From assembly GCA_017621055.1 (NCBI GenBank), contig JAGATX010000034.1, positions 1 to 54,043 on the forward strand: 54,043 nucleotides of DNA, written 5' to 3'. Both the position numbers and the translations under genes were made by a program. The notes beneath the pieces were generated by a model. That model was not told the DNA's origin. It did no database searches and worked only from the letters and a program-made list of their open reading frames with translations. Below are positions 6,058 through 16,068 of the stretch, one piece after another. The stretch is from Muribaculaceae bacterium (GTDB taxonomy: Bacteria; Bacteroidota; Bacteroidia; Bacteroidales; Muribaculaceae). Numbering within the stretch: position 1 is the first letter of the stretch; the number at the start of each line of letters is the position of its first letter.

Positions 6058-8357
6058 CCGATGGCCAGGTGAAAGGCCAGGGACGACCCGAAATTGCGCA
6101 TATTGTAGTATCCCCGTCGCCCGGTATCATAGGGGGCGTGGATACCTATGCCTAAATCGCCGCGCACAACGAGCATACTTACGTCAACTCTCAGGCCCAC
6201 GCCGGTGCCGAGGGCCAGGTCCTTGAGGAAACTCTTGGCCTGCAGTGTGCCGCCCGGGCGCATGGGGTCGTTCTTGAGAAGCCACACGTTGCCGGCGTCG
6301 ACAAACACGGCGCCGTGGAGTATGCCCCAGATCGGGAAACGGTACTCGATGTTTGCCTCGAATTTGAAGGTGCCCGTGCGGTCGAAATAGTCATCGGGCA
6401 TGCCGGGAGCCGCCTTGTAGCTGCCCGGGCCTATGGAGCGCACGGTGAATGCGCGGATGGAGTTGGCGCCCCCCACATAAAACTGCTCGGAGTACGGCAC
6501 CTGCGTGGAATTGCCGTAGGCGTGGGCGGCGCCGACGGCAACACGCGTAAATATCCAGTTGTCGGCGCGTCCCAGGCGGCGCCCCCACACCAGTTGTGTC
6601 TGTCCCTTGACGAACTGAGAGAAGGGAGTGCCGAAAAGCTCTTTCTCGCCCTTTTTGCCGCAGGCACGGTATATGCCCCAGAAGATGTTGCCGGCTTCCT
6701 GAACGGTGAACTGCCAGTTTATGCTGTTGTCGGGATTCACCATGCGGTCGTAGACGTAGGTATACATCATCTGCGGTATGAACTGGCTCTTGAAGCTCTG
6801 CGCCACTGCCGGATTGGCGTTCATGATCGAATCGAATTCGGCGGTGGTGCGCATCAGGTTGGTATATGTCAGCTTGAAGAGCGTCAGCGTGTTCTGCACA
6901 TGCCGGCGCACTCGCCAGTCGTAGCTTATCGAGGCGTTGAACTGCGCCATCTTGAAGTAATGCGGGCGGTTGAGCAGGTCGGCGTTGAGGGTGAAGCGCG
7001 TCCAGTTGAGCTGATAGCGGCTGCGGGGGATGAAACGGGGTGCCAGCAGGCGCGGAAACGCCAGCGAGCCTGTCAGACCAACCTCATAGCTGTTGAACAC
7101 CGATCGGCGGCCGCGACCGGTCTGCCATTCGTAGCTGCCGGTGAGGTGCACCGACAGCTGCTCGCCGCCGCCGAAGATATTTTTGTTGGTCACACCGAAC
7201 GACAGCCCCGGGCCTATGTAGCTGTTGCTTTTCGACGAGGCGTTGACTTCCAGCGAGGTCTCCAGCGGGCGGTCGAAGGTCGCCGATACATAGACGTCGA
7301 GCAGACGCTCGCCAGGGTTGATGGTGTCGGGGCTGACGTTGATGTCTATGCTGTTGAAAATGCCGAGTCTCGACAGGTTCGACTGTGTCCGGTTCATGTC
7401 GCGCACCGAGAAGAGGCGCCCGGGACGGAACACCACGGTCTCGTCTATGAGTTTGCTGCGGAAGCGGCTGGGCTTCATCTGAATTAGAGTGGCACGCTTC
7501 ATTTCGATGGTGTCCGGCGTACCTCCGCCCTGCGAGCGGTCGAGAGTGACATACACCTTGCCGGTACGGTAAGGGCGCAGGGCAAAGCGCGGTGTGTTCG
7601 CCGCCAGGACCATGCGCATGGCAATGTGTCCGCGCCGCTGGATGCTGTCGGCGAGATATTCTATGAAATCGGGCTGGAAGAAGTAATACCCCCTGTTGCG
7701 CAGGCGGTTGGTGATGCGTATCCGGGCGTCGTGCAGAGAGTCTGTGGAGTACTGCGGGGCGCGCTGGCTCAGATAGCTGTCGCGCACGGCCAGCGAGTCG
7801 ATAAGGTGCGCCAGTGCAGAGGTGTCGGGCAGAAGAGTTATGGTGTCGATGGGGAAGGGCGTGCCGGGATACACGGTATAGCGTATCTTTGCCTTGCGCG
7901 GGTTGCGGGCGGGTATCAGCTCGTATGTGGCGGCGCCGCGGAAGTAACCGGCGTTGTCGAGAATCTGGTCGAGCATGCGCGTGCGTACCGCCGGACGCAC
8001 GTCAGAGACCAAGACGGGTTCCTCCACGAGCTTTTCATAGAGCCAGTGCCTGAGCCCCCCCGGAGGGTTGCTCCAGTTGTTGTATACCCACAGCCCCAGC
8101 GGTATGGGCGACCTCATTTTGAGGAGCGATATGTAGTTGTTCGGTGGCACGTCAACCGCCGCGGACAGCGCCGTCATCACCCCTTCGGGTAGTTTTTTTG
8201 CGTGTGGGTCACTGCCGTAGTCCACATTCACTTTCGTGCCGGTGTAGAGAAGCTCGCCCTCGGGAATGCGCCGCGTGGTCGAACACGAGCAGCACAGCAG
8301 AGCGGCCAGCAGGGTAGCCAGTGCAGTCAGGACCGTATGTCGGATTAAATGTGTCAT
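6045..8357 (-). CDS. tamL: TamL, BamA/TamA-family outer-membrane lipoprotein
   Basis: A 770-residue Omp85-superfamily protein. The first 25 residues are a signal peptide ending in LLCCSCS, so the mature N-terminus is probably lipidated, a Bacteroidetes variant called TamL. POTRA-like repeats cover roughly residues 30-400, including a YTVYPGTPFPIDTITL segment typical of POTRA strands. The C-terminal half is a 16-strand barrel (bacterial surface antigen domain) with alternating aromatic strands and a final segment ending in aromatic Phe. It overlaps tamB by 4 bp (ATGA), so the two are coupled. Together they should form the trans-envelope TAM complex that inserts outer-membrane proteins or moves phospholipids. 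Confidence 0.9.
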   Translation of the reverse strand: MTHLIRHTVLTALATLLAALLCCSCSTTRRIPEGELLYTGTKVNVDYGSDPHAKKLPEGVMTALSAAVDVPPNNYISLLKMRSPIPLGLWVYNNWSNPPGGLRHWLYEKLVEEPVLVSDVRPAVRTRMLDQILDNAGYFRGAATYELIPARNPRKAKIRYTVYPGTPFPIDTITLLPDTSALAHLIDSLAVRDSYLSQRAPQYSTDSLHDARIRITNRLRNRGYYFFQPDFIEYLADSIQRRGHIAMRMVLAANTPRFALRPYRTGKVYVTLDRSQGGGTPDTIEMKRATLIQMKPSRFRSKLIDETVVFRPGRLFSVRDMNRTQSNLSRLGIFNSIDINVSPDTINPGERLLDVYVSATFDRPLETSLEVNASSKSNSYIGPGLSFGVTNKNIFGGGEQLSVHLTGSYEWQTGRGRRSVFNSYEVGLTGSLAFPRLLAPRFIPRSRYQLNWTRFTLNADLLNRPHYFKMAQFNASISYDWRVRRHVQNTLTLFKLTYTNLMRTTAEFDSIMNANPAVAQSFKSQFIPQMMYTYVYDRMVNPDNSINWQFTVQEAGNIFWGIYRACGKKGEKELFGTPFSQFVKGQTQLVWGRRLGRADNWIFTRVAVGAAHAYGNSTQVPYSEQFYVGGANSIRAFTVRSIGPGSYKAAPGMPDDYFDRTGTFKFEANIEYRFPIWGILHGAVFVDAGNVWLLKNDPMRPGGTLQAKSFLKDLALGTGVGLRVDVSMLVVRGDLGIGIHAPYDTGRRGYYNMRNFGSSLAFHLAIGYPF

Positions 8358-11300
8358 TTCTGGATGTCGGAACTGTTGCGTTGTTCTTCCTCCCGGCGGC
8401 GCACCACGGCCGGGGGCAGGAACATATCGCCGAGGCGGCGCAGTTTGCGGCGGTATACGAAACCTACGCCCGTCTGGGTGATTTCGCCCTCGAGGATGCT
8501 CTCGTAGCCGGTGTGGCGGAACAGCCGCACGTACATGCTGCGGGCGCTGTTGAGAAAGTACTCGAACGATATGTCGTTGATGAGGTTCTGCGAGAAATTC
8601 TCGTCGGCGTTGGCGTCGGTGGTATAGTTGCCGCCGACAACGATCTTGAAGCGGTCGTTGAACAGCGATTTGCTCACCTGGTAGGAATAAGTCATCGCCG
8701 ATGATGTGGCGCCGTTCACCGTCTTGTCGTACTGGTCGATGCCGAACGAGAGGTCCACGCCCTTGATGGTGTTCGCCGCCCAGTTGTTGAGCTGGCCCGC
8801 AAGGAAATTGTACAGCGAGTTGGTCATTGTCTTGTCGGTACGTGTGCCGGGGCCGGTATAGGTCTTGTACAGCAGCAGGTTCATGGCCTGGTTTGCCCGC
8901 TGTTCGGGACTCATCGACGATATCTCGTTTGCCACGGAAATGTCGTCGATGGTGGAGAGGTCGAACACCACATCCATGCGTTCGAGTGTGCCGGTGACGG
9001 ACACAGTGACGTTGAAGTTCACCAGATGGGAATTCTGTCCGTCCTGCACCACGTTGGCTTTCACCACGTCGGTGGCACGGAGCGAGAGCGTGGGGTTGAG
9101 GATGTCGCCGCCGAATGCCACATAGCTGTCGGACGATATGTTGAAATTGAGGTCGGATACAATTGGCGGCACGCCGTAGCGGACAAAGCCCTTGTCGATG
9201 TTTATCCGTCCGGTGAGACGTCCGGTGTTCATGGGCGTCATGGAGTATGTGAGGTTGCCGTTGCTCTGTATCTGCGCCTTGTATTTTCCGTCAGGCGATA
9301 GATCCACGTTGATGATGCTTCCTTCATCGATGTTTAGTCGGGCGTCCACGAACATCAGCATGGAGGGTCGCTGCAGGCTGTCGGCCGCGGCCACGGCGGC
9401 GGTGTCGGCGAAGTTTACGAAGCGCACCATGTCGGAATTGCTCATGTTGGTAATCTGCGATGCCGTGGTTTGCATCACATATGTGACGTTAGTCTCGGGC
9501 AGGATTGTGGCCTTGGCGTCGATGTTGAGCAGCGACATTGAGCCGCGCACGTCGGCGTCGAGGTCGATGAAAGCCTTGCCGTATACTTCGGCGCCGCGCG
9601 AGGCGCGCCGGCTGTTGACAAGCTGCATGTTCTCGGCGTTTAGCGCCAGGTCGAGCCGCACGTCGGCGAGCGATGATATGTCGGCGGTGCCGTTGATAGA
9701 CAGTGGATTGTCGTTGCACCCGTATATGCGGAAATTGTCGAAGCTGACCTTGCTGTCCACAACGGGTATGCTGTCTTCGCTGAATCGGTAGTCGGTGCCG
9801 AGCATGGCCACGGTGACGGCCGTGGAGTCGAAGTCCATGTATCCGTTCATTATGGGGCGGTCGGTGGTTCCGCTGATGTCCAGAGAGCCGTTGAGCATTC
9901 CGTGCAGGCGGCCGGTGCCCTCCGGAAGGAAGGGGTTGATGGTAGCCAGCGGGAAACGTATCATCGAGAAATCGAGCGCCAGAGGCGAGAGGGCCGTGGT
10001 ATCGTTCAGTGCTCCCGAGAGCTGCATGGTCTTGCGGCCGTCGACAAAGAGGTCGGCATAGGCGTGTATGCTGCCGGTGCGGTCGGCGGCGACATTGAAG
10101 TCGGTCTTCAGGTCAGCCACCGGCTCGCGGCCGTATACAAAATTTGTAATCTGGGCATTGCCCATGCCCATGATCATGCCTGAGGAGCCGTTGAGCCTCA
10201 TGCTGGCGCTGAGGTCGCCGCGCATGGGTGTGGCGAAGGGGTTGAGGGCTATCCAGTCCTGTATCCGTATGTCCGAGAGGTTCACCAGCAGGTCTTCCTG
10301 GTCGTGGCCGGTGCTGTCGTTGTGCTCTGTGAGGAGCTGCAGGCGGCTGAGACCGTCTTCCATGGTCAGGTTGGCATCGAGATGGCGGTGTGGTATGTCG
10401 AGGCGCAGATAGTTGCCGTCGTTCACAGCCCAGTCCTTGTAGTTGATGGTCGGGTCGAGGGGAGATATCGACAGGGTGAGCACGGTGTCGGGCGTGGCGG
10501 TGAGGTCCAGGCCGAAGTCGAAGCCGGTTTTGTCGGCGGCGTTGGCCTGGGAGAGATCCAGGCGCATGTTGTTGTCGTGCAGACGGGCGCCGATATTCAC
10601 GCGGTGCCATTGGTCCATGTTTCCCGGTTCGTTGAGCATGCCGGCGTCGAGGACAAGGGCGTTGTCGGCTTGCTGAAGATCAATATATAGCGAATCGAGC
10701 ACATAAGTGCCGGTATTGAAGCCTTTTATGATGGATTTTGCTGTGAGGACGCTGTCGCGGGCTGCGTGCAGGTCGAGATGCTTGAGCGACATGTTGCTTT
10801 CGGCCAGGACATCGTTTATGAGGTTCGAGGCACCGGCGGTGATATCGAGGTCGAAAGGCGGCAGGGCGGCGCACAGGCTGTCGACATCGATGCTGAGTCT
10901 GGCCATGCAGGTGTCGACGCGTGCCGTCAGGCGGTCCATGTGTGCGAGAAGTTGCTGCGGCGATGCCGTAGCGCTGAGATTTGCCGTGAGGTCGCGATTG
11001 ACTATGACGAGGGAGGAGAGGCTGTCGGAGGTGTGCACGCGCGCGTCCACGTCGGCCACGGCGATGGTGCCGGAAAGACGGCGGTAGTACAGTTCGTTGA
11101 TCAGCAGGCGCCCGTCGAGGTCGTTGTGTCCCGGCCCTATCGTGGCGTCGGCGGTGGCGTTGACTTCCACGTTGCATGGTTCGGGCATTATGTCGAGGGC
11201 GAGAAGGTCGATGTTGCGGCCGTCGAGCGTGGCCGTCCAGCGGTAGATGCCGCCGTCGAGATTACCGGCGGCGTCGAGGGTGAAGTCGAGCTCGCTGTTG

Positions 11301-13123
11301 TCGGAGTTGAGGTCGATGCGCGCGTTGCCGCCCTCGAGGGACGCATGGCCGGTGATGTCCCGGTAGTCGGTGCCCTTGTACCGGGTGGAAGCTACGTCGA
11401 GGGCGGCCTGCGCCGAAGTGGTAGCCTTGAAGGGATTGTAACCTTGGCCGCGGGCGTCGACGGTGGCCGTCACTGCACCAATGCCGGCGAGCGGCAGGAA
11501 CGAGTTGACGGGGAACGTATCGGCGGCAAGATGCAGGTCGTAGCTTTCGCCGCGCGAGTTCCAACGGCCGTTGAGGCGCACGTCGCCGCTGCCGGTGACG
11601 GCACGGACGTTGCCGGATGCTATGCCGCGGTCCATGGCCAGATGTCCGTCCAGACGCATTGGCGGTATGTCGATACCGTCGGCATCGGCGCCCATCATGC
11701 TGTTTTTCAGTGCAGTGACATTGTAGATGTTGCCGTGCATCCGGATGTCGCCTCCGATGTCGGCGGGGTTCATCATCGAAGAGACAGTGCCGGTGACTTC
11801 GAGGGCGACCATGCCGTTCATTTTGGCTCGGAGCATGGCTATTTCGAGATTCTGCGAGGTGCCGTGGGCATCGACGAGCGTCTCCAGAAGATTATGCGCT
11901 GGCACGGCGGCGAGAACGGGTGCGGCTGCCGGGAACATATCGGCGATATCAGCCGGCGCGAAGCCACCGTCGAGGTTCAGGCGCAGGGGCACGGCCTCGG
12001 CTGCCATGTCGCCCATACCCATCATACCACCGAAGGTGGTGTGTGTGCCGCGAGGGGTGCCGAGACTGAAATTGCGGAATGTCAGGCCTGTGGAGTCGAT
12101 GTCGAGAATGCCGTTTACGGCGAGGGTAACGCCGCAACGTTCGGTGCCGCTCACGCTCAGAGGCAGGCGCACCGTCGTGGCCTCGTTGAAGAAGTCGTGG
12201 AGGCGCAGCCGCAGGTCGTCGAGCTGTATGTAGCTGAAATCAAGGCCGGGAAGTGGCCGGTAGGATGAAAGGGCATATAGGGCGCGGCTGTTGTCGAAAG
12301 CTATGGAGTCAATGGCGATACGCCAGGGAGGGGTGACGGTGTCGGCGGGAGGGGCCGGCGGCACGGAACCGAAAGCCGCCACGGCGGCGCTGTCAGGGGT
12401 GATATAGGTTGCGTCGAGGCCGGTGCCCGAAAATAGCGAAAGGGTGATGTTCTGATGCAGGAGGTCCACCACACCGTCGCGCAGCACGGCGGCGGTGATT
12501 CCGGCGGTGAGGGTGTCGATGGTGGGCATCATCCGCATGGTGTATGCAAAATCGTCGAGAACCACGCGCCGCAGGCTTATTCGCATATCTGTGGGTGGCG
12601 ACGGCGGTTTGCTCACGGAGTCGGGCAGCATGGTCATGTCGAGGCGACCGCCGCGTATATATCCGTCGGAGAGGTCTACGTGCATGCCGGCCAGGCGTAT
12701 GTCAGTTTTTTCGAGGCCTATGCTGTCGGCGCTTATGGTCATGTACATGGCCGAATCGGGGGTGTCCAGACGATAGAAGGCGTCGGAGAGATGGAGGCAG
12801 TTCACCTTTACGCGGCCGATAATGAGAGGAAGAGGGTCGACGCTGACAGTGAGGGCGCCGGCATTCATGGTAGTGTCGCCGCCCGACAACATCGCCACTC
12901 TGTCGGCCTCTACTTCCAGCGGAAACCTTACGCTCAGAGAGCCTATGCTCATGCCGTTGCCCAGCGAATCGACACCGAATTTGCGGTTTACAGCCGTGAG
13001 GAGCTCATTCTGAGCCCATGGAGAGTAGAGAACCATCACGAAGCCGCACAAAAACAGCAGCAGACCCATTGCGACGAACACAATGGCTTTGCCCGATTTC
13101 CTGAGCATACGCGCGGCATTCAT
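8354..13123 (-). CDS. tamB: TamB, translocation and assembly module inner-membrane protein
   Basis: A very large protein (1589 residues from the ATG at 13123; an in-frame ATG at 13189 would add 22 unconvincing residues). An N-terminal transmembrane anchor (about residues 11-33) is followed by more than 1400 residues of beta-rich repeats of the AsmA/TamB kind, expected to form a hydrophobic groove across the periplasm. The conserved TamB/DUF490 domain is at the C-terminus, with the phylum-typical stretch NLLLYKTYTGPGTRTD and a beta-barrel-like tail. It ends in an ATGA overlap with tamL. The short gap upstream (13124-13205) holds a 10-bp direct repeat but no clear promoter, so it may be read through from the helicase gene. 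Confidence 0.9.
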   Translation of the reverse strand: MNAARMLRKSGKAIVFVAMGLLLFLCGFVMVLYSPWAQNELLTAVNRKFGVDSLGNGMSIGSLSVRFPLEVEADRVAMLSGGDTTMNAGALTVSVDPLPLIIGRVKVNCLHLSDAFYRLDTPDSAMYMTISADSIGLEKTDIRLAGMHVDLSDGYIRGGRLDMTMLPDSVSKPPSPPTDMRISLRRVVLDDFAYTMRMMPTIDTLTAGITAAVLRDGVVDLLHQNITLSLFSGTGLDATYITPDSAAVAAFGSVPPAPPADTVTPPWRIAIDSIAFDNSRALYALSSYRPLPGLDFSYIQLDDLRLRLHDFFNEATTVRLPLSVSGTERCGVTLAVNGILDIDSTGLTFRNFSLGTPRGTHTTFGGMMGMGDMAAEAVPLRLNLDGGFAPADIADMFPAAAPVLAAVPAHNLLETLVDAHGTSQNLEIAMLRAKMNGMVALEVTGTVSSMMNPADIGGDIRMHGNIYNVTALKNSMMGADADGIDIPPMRLDGHLAMDRGIASGNVRAVTGSGDVRLNGRWNSRGESYDLHLAADTFPVNSFLPLAGIGAVTATVDARGQGYNPFKATTSAQAALDVASTRYKGTDYRDITGHASLEGGNARIDLNSDNSELDFTLDAAGNLDGGIYRWTATLDGRNIDLLALDIMPEPCNVEVNATADATIGPGHNDLDGRLLINELYYRRLSGTIAVADVDARVHTSDSLSSLVIVNRDLTANLSATASPQQLLAHMDRLTARVDTCMARLSIDVDSLCAALPPFDLDITAGASNLINDVLAESNMSLKHLDLHAARDSVLTAKSIIKGFNTGTYVLDSLYIDLQQADNALVLDAGMLNEPGNMDQWHRVNIGARLHDNNMRLDLSQANAADKTGFDFGLDLTATPDTVLTLSISPLDPTINYKDWAVNDGNYLRLDIPHRHLDANLTMEDGLSRLQLLTEHNDSTGHDQEDLLVNLSDIRIQDWIALNPFATPMRGDLSASMRLNGSSGMIMGMGNAQITNFVYGREPVADLKTDFNVAADRTGSIHAYADLFVDGRKTMQLSGALNDTTALSPLALDFSMIRFPLATINPFLPEGTGRLHGMLNGSLDISGTTDRPIMNGYMDFDSTAVTVAMLGTDYRFSEDSIPVVDSKVSFDNFRIYGCNDNPLSINGTADISSLADVRLDLALNAENMQLVNSRRASRGAEVYGKAFIDLDADVRGSMSLLNIDAKATILPETNVTYVMQTTASQITNMSNSDMVRFVNFADTAAVAAADSLQRPSMLMFVDARLNIDEGSIINVDLSPDGKYKAQIQSNGNLTYSMTPMNTGRLTGRINIDKGFVRYGVPPIVSDLNFNISSDSYVAFGGDILNPTLSLRATDVVKANVVQDGQNSHLVNFNVTVSVTGTLERMDVVFDLSTIDDISVANEISSMSPEQRANQAMNLLLYKTYTGPGTRTDKTMTNSLYNFLAGQLNNWAANTIKGVDLSFGIDQYDKTVNGATSSAMTYSYQVSKSLFNDRFKIVVGGNYTTDANADENFSQNLINDISFEYFLNSARSMYVRLFRHTGYESILEGEITQTGVGFVYRRKLRRLGDMFLPPAVVRRREEEQRNSSDIQK

Positions 13124-13205
13124 AATTAGGCGATGTGATGAGATGTGATGATAAATATTAAACGCCGGCAATGTTGTTTGGTTCGGCACGTGGGCCGCAG
13201 AACGC

Positions 13206-14591
13206 CTATTTTTTGTCGGCAGATTTGATCTGGGTAATTCTCACTCTTCGATTTTTGACTTTGAAGGGTGCACATGCCTCGATGGCCGCCCTCGCTCGGT
13301 CGGCGTCGACGGCGGCATATGCGCAGTGATCGCGCAGTGCGATTTTGCCGAGCTGGTCGCGCTGCAGGCCGCCTTTCTGCATCAGAAAGCCGGCGATATC
13401 GCCTTTGGACAGCTTTTCCTTGCGTCCGGCATTGAAATACAGGGTGATAAAGCGTGGCAGGGCTGGCGCAGGTACCTTGTCGGGAAGTCTGAAGTCGCTG
13501 TCCCACACCGCATAAGGCGGAATTTTGTCGGCATCGGAGGTTATGACATAAACATTGCCTTCGGCACCCTGTCGGCCGCTGCGGCCGTTGCGGTGTGTCC
13601 ACGCCTCGGCGCTGACGGGTAGGTGGTAATGCACCACGGCATCGACATCGCTGATATCGAGACCTCGTGAGGCGAGGTCGGTGCATACGAGCACGGGGGT
13701 GGTGCCGTTGTCGAAGAGCACCACGGCACGGTCGCGGTCATCCTGCTCCATGCCGCCGTGATATATTCCGGCAGCTATGCCGCTCTTGCGCAGCGCCTTG
13801 TATACCCTCTCGGCGGCCTCGCGATGATTGACGAAAACGATGGCGCGCTCGTCGCCAAGGGAACGCAGCAGCAACTCGAGAGTATCGAGCTTGTCGGCCG
13901 AGGGCGATGCGAGGCGGCGGATGGTGAGGTGCGGTGCGGCGGTGTCGCTGTCGGCACCGTAGTCGAGGGTGGTCATGCCTATGCCGTCGATAAAGTCGGG
14001 GAGGTCCGACGCTCCGGTGGCCGAGGTGAGAATAAGCGTCGATACCTTGCGCATGCGCCCCGTCAGCGAGCGCATCTGCGCCTGAAAGCCCAGCTCGAGC
14101 GATTTGTCGTACTCGTCGAGCACGAGGGTGCGGACGTCGTGGAGGCTCAGACCGCCGCGCTGAAGGTGGTCGAGCAGACGTCCCGGCGTGGCAACGATGA
14201 TGTCAGGCACGCCGCCCTGCAGCGACTGCTGTTCTGTTGCCATGCTGTGGCCGCCATAGAACACCGCGGTCTTGAACTCCGGAGCGGCCAGACGCCTCAG
14301 CACCTCGCCGCTCTGAATGGCTAATTCGCGCGAGGGCACGAGCACCACGGCCTGCACGCAATGGCCGGCGCGGTCGGCATCGAGGGTGCGCAGCAGGGCA
14401 CCTGCATAGGCAAAGGTCTTGCCCGACCCTGTGGGCGCCAGCAGCAGCAGGCGTGCCGGCAGCGCCACCGACGCCATGCGCTGTTGCATGGCGTTGGGGG
14501 TGTCGATGCCTAAGGCTTTGGCACGCCGGAATATCTCGTCAGCGGTCAAAATCGAGGTGTCAGTTGAGGTTGCTGTCGATAAGGGCGGCAA
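13206..14591 (-). CDS. DEAD-box RNA helicase, DbpA-like
   Basis: A 461-residue ATP-dependent RNA helicase. Motif I is APTGSGKT (Lys58), motif II is DEYD (159-162) instead of DEAD, motif III is SAT, and motif VI is HRNGRSGRQG. The last 75 residues resemble the DbpA/CsdA RNA-binding fold, ending KNRRVRI. In E. coli DbpA this domain recognises 23S rRNA hairpin 92, so a role in 50S assembly is likely. The start overlaps the end of the thioredoxin gene by 32 bp. A TTG at residue 16 could be an alternative start, since residues 1-15 are low-complexity Ser/Thr. The tamB gene follows on the same strand. Confidence 0.87.
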   Translation of the reverse strand: MPPLSTATSTDTSILTADEIFRRAKALGIDTPNAMQQRMASVALPARLLLLAPTGSGKTFAYAGALLRTLDADRAGHCVQAVVLVPSRELAIQSGEVLRRLAAPEFKTAVFYGGHSMATEQQSLQGGVPDIIVATPGRLLDHLQRGGLSLHDVRTLVLDEYDKSLELGFQAQMRSLTGRMRKVSTLILTSATGASDLPDFIDGIGMTTLDYGADSDTAAPHLTIRRLASPSADKLDTLELLLRSLGDERAIVFVNHREAAERVYKALRKSGIAAGIYHGGMEQDDRDRAVVLFDNGTTPVLVCTDLASRGLDISDVDAVVHYHLPVSAEAWTHRNGRSGRQGAEGNVYVITSDADKIPPYAVWDSDFRLPDKVPAPALPRFITLYFNAGRKEKLSKGDIAGFLMQKGGLQRDQLGKIALRDHCAYAAVDADRARAAIEACAPFKVKNRRVRITQIKSADKK

Positions 14592-15033
14592 AATTGGCGT
14601 AAGGCATAATTTCGCCGGTGCCTATCTTATAGGTGTACGAACCGTTGGGCTTGATGAACACAACGGCGGGAATGCTCTCGCCCACGTTGAAGGCCTGGAA
14701 CACACCGGGGTAGCTGTCTACATCGACCGATACGAAGGTCACGCGGCCGTTATAGTTGGCTGCGGCTTCGGCGAACACGGGGCCGAACTGACGGCACGGA
14801 CCGCACCACACGGCGTTGAAATCCAGAATGGTGAGGTTGGGCACGGGGGTGCCGGGAGCATAGAGGGCGTTATTGTCGTAGGCGTGGACGGTGCCGTCCG
14901 GTGCATAAGGCTCGGCGGCAACTTCCTCAACGGCGGCTACCACTTTTTCTTCTGCCGGGGCGGCGGCGTTGTTGTTGCCGGAGCAGGCGCCCAGAGCGAG
15001 GGCGGCAAGGAGGTATAGTGCTGTTTTTTTCAT
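14560..15033 (-). CDS. Periplasmic thioredoxin-fold lipoprotein
   Basis: A 157-residue lipoprotein (lipobox LGAC, Cys17) with an Ala/Glu-rich linker to about residue 45, then a thioredoxin domain. The active site is WCGPC at residues 76-80, the classical thioredoxin sequence, followed by the cis-Pro loop (ESIPAVVF). It is probably a periplasmic disulfide reductase or oxidoreductase anchored in the membrane. It is the first gene of a minus-strand run with the DbpA-like helicase, tamB and tamL. A link to TAM through envelope disulfides is only a guess. No consensus promoter is visible just upstream. Confidence 0.9.
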   Translation of the reverse strand: MKKTALYLLAALALGACSGNNNAAAPAEEKVVAAVEEVAAEPYAPDGTVHAYDNNALYAPGTPVPNLTILDFNAVWCGPCRQFGPVFAEAAANYNGRVTFVSVDVDSYPGVFQAFNVGESIPAVVFIKPNGSYTYKIGTGEIMPYANFAALIDSNLN

Positions 15034-15057
15034 TTTTTTATTGCTGATGGCTTCGAA

Positions 15058-15089
15058 AAGCGGGAAGCGCCCGGGGGAGCTTCCCGCTT
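15058..15089 (-). terminator. Probable terminator after mdh
   Basis: A perfect 11-bp inverted repeat (AAGCGGGAAGC at 15058-15068, GCTTCCCGCTT at 15079-15089) lies 34 bp downstream of the mdh stop. On the minus strand four T follow the stem (CTTTTCG), a short U-tract. Confidence 0.6.
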
Positions 15090-15122
15090 GTGAGGTTAAC
15101 GTTCTGGAGGGGGTGATTGTTC

Positions 15123-16049
15123 TCAGGCGAGAGCGGCGTTAGTTTTGTGGACAGCGGCGGCACTGGCGGCGAAGAGAGCTTTTTCTTCGGCGTTGAGGTC
15201 GAATTCCACAATCTTTTCAATGCCGTTGCGGCCCAGGATGCAGGGCACGCCTATGCAGAGGTCCTTCTCGCCGTATTCGCCGTCGAGGAGAGCCGAGCAG
15301 CTGATGAGCTTCTTCTGGTCGCCGAGGACGGCACCCACAACCTGAGCGGCGGCGGCGCCGGGAGCATACCAAGCCGAGGTACCAAGCAGTTTGGTGAGCG
15401 TGGCGCCACCCACCATTGTGTCGGCGGCAACCTTATCGAGCTGAGCGCCCGAGATAAGGGTGGATACGGGGATGCCGCGATAGGCAGCGAAGCGCTTGAG
15501 GGGTATCATGGTTGTGTCGCCGTGGCCGCCGATAACGATACCTTCCACTTCGTTGGCGTTGGCACCCAGGGCGAGGCTCAGGAAATACTTGAAGCGTGCG
15601 CTGTCGAGAGCGCCGCCCATGCCGATGATCCGGTTTTTGGGCAGCCCGGTGACTTTGTGGATGAGGTAGGTCATGGTATCCATGGGGTTGGACACACACA
15701 CTATGATGGCGTTGGGCGAGTGGGCGAGCACGCTCTCCACCACGCTCTTGACGATACCGGCGTTGACGCCGATGAGTTCCTCGCGTGTCATGCCCGGCTT
15801 GCGGGGTATGCCCGAGGTGATGACAACCACGTCGGAGTTTTCGGTGGCGGCATAGTCGTTGGTCACGCCGCGCAGGCGTGTGTTGAGACCCAGGATATTG
15901 GCGGTCTGCATAATATCCATGGCCTTGCCTTCGCTGACGCCCTCTTTGATGTCGAGGAGCACGACTTCGTCGGCAATCTGGTTGCAAACCAGTACGTTTG
16001 CACATGTTGCGCCTACGTTTCCGGCGCCTACTACTGTTACTTTAGACAT
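15123..16049 (-). CDS. mdh: Malate dehydrogenase
   Basis: A 308-residue NAD-dependent malate dehydrogenase of the LDH-like group, interconverting malate and oxaloacetate. The Rossmann motif GAGNVGATCA is at residues 8-17 and the NAD-selective Asp at DIKEG. The substrate-binding arginines lie in IPRKPGMTR; the usual family spelling is RKPGMSR. The catalytic His is in GGHGDT. In gut Bacteroidales it serves the oxaloacetate-malate-fumarate branch toward succinate and propionate. It is the last gene of the greA operon, 19 bp after serS, and is followed by a hairpin. Confidence 0.95.
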   Translation of the reverse strand: MSKVTVVGAGNVGATCANVLVCNQIADEVVLLDIKEGVSEGKAMDIMQTANILGLNTRLRGVTNDYAATENSDVVVITSGIPRKPGMTREELIGVNAGIVKSVVESVLAHSPNAIIVCVSNPMDTMTYLIHKVTGLPKNRIIGMGGALDSARFKYFLSLALGANANEVEGIVIGGHGDTTMIPLKRFAAYRGIPVSTLISGAQLDKVAADTMVGGATLTKLLGTSAWYAPGAAAAQVVGAVLGDQKKLISCSALLDGEYGEKDLCIGVPCILGRNGIEKIVEFDLNAEEKALFAASAAAVHKTNAALA

Positions 16050-16068
16050 TGTGATAAGATATATTATG

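Noticed and set aside
10766-12268. A 500-codon plus-strand open frame inside tamB
   Set aside because: It is antisense to tamB, whose structure is continuous and family-typical. The translation is a codon-bias artefact.
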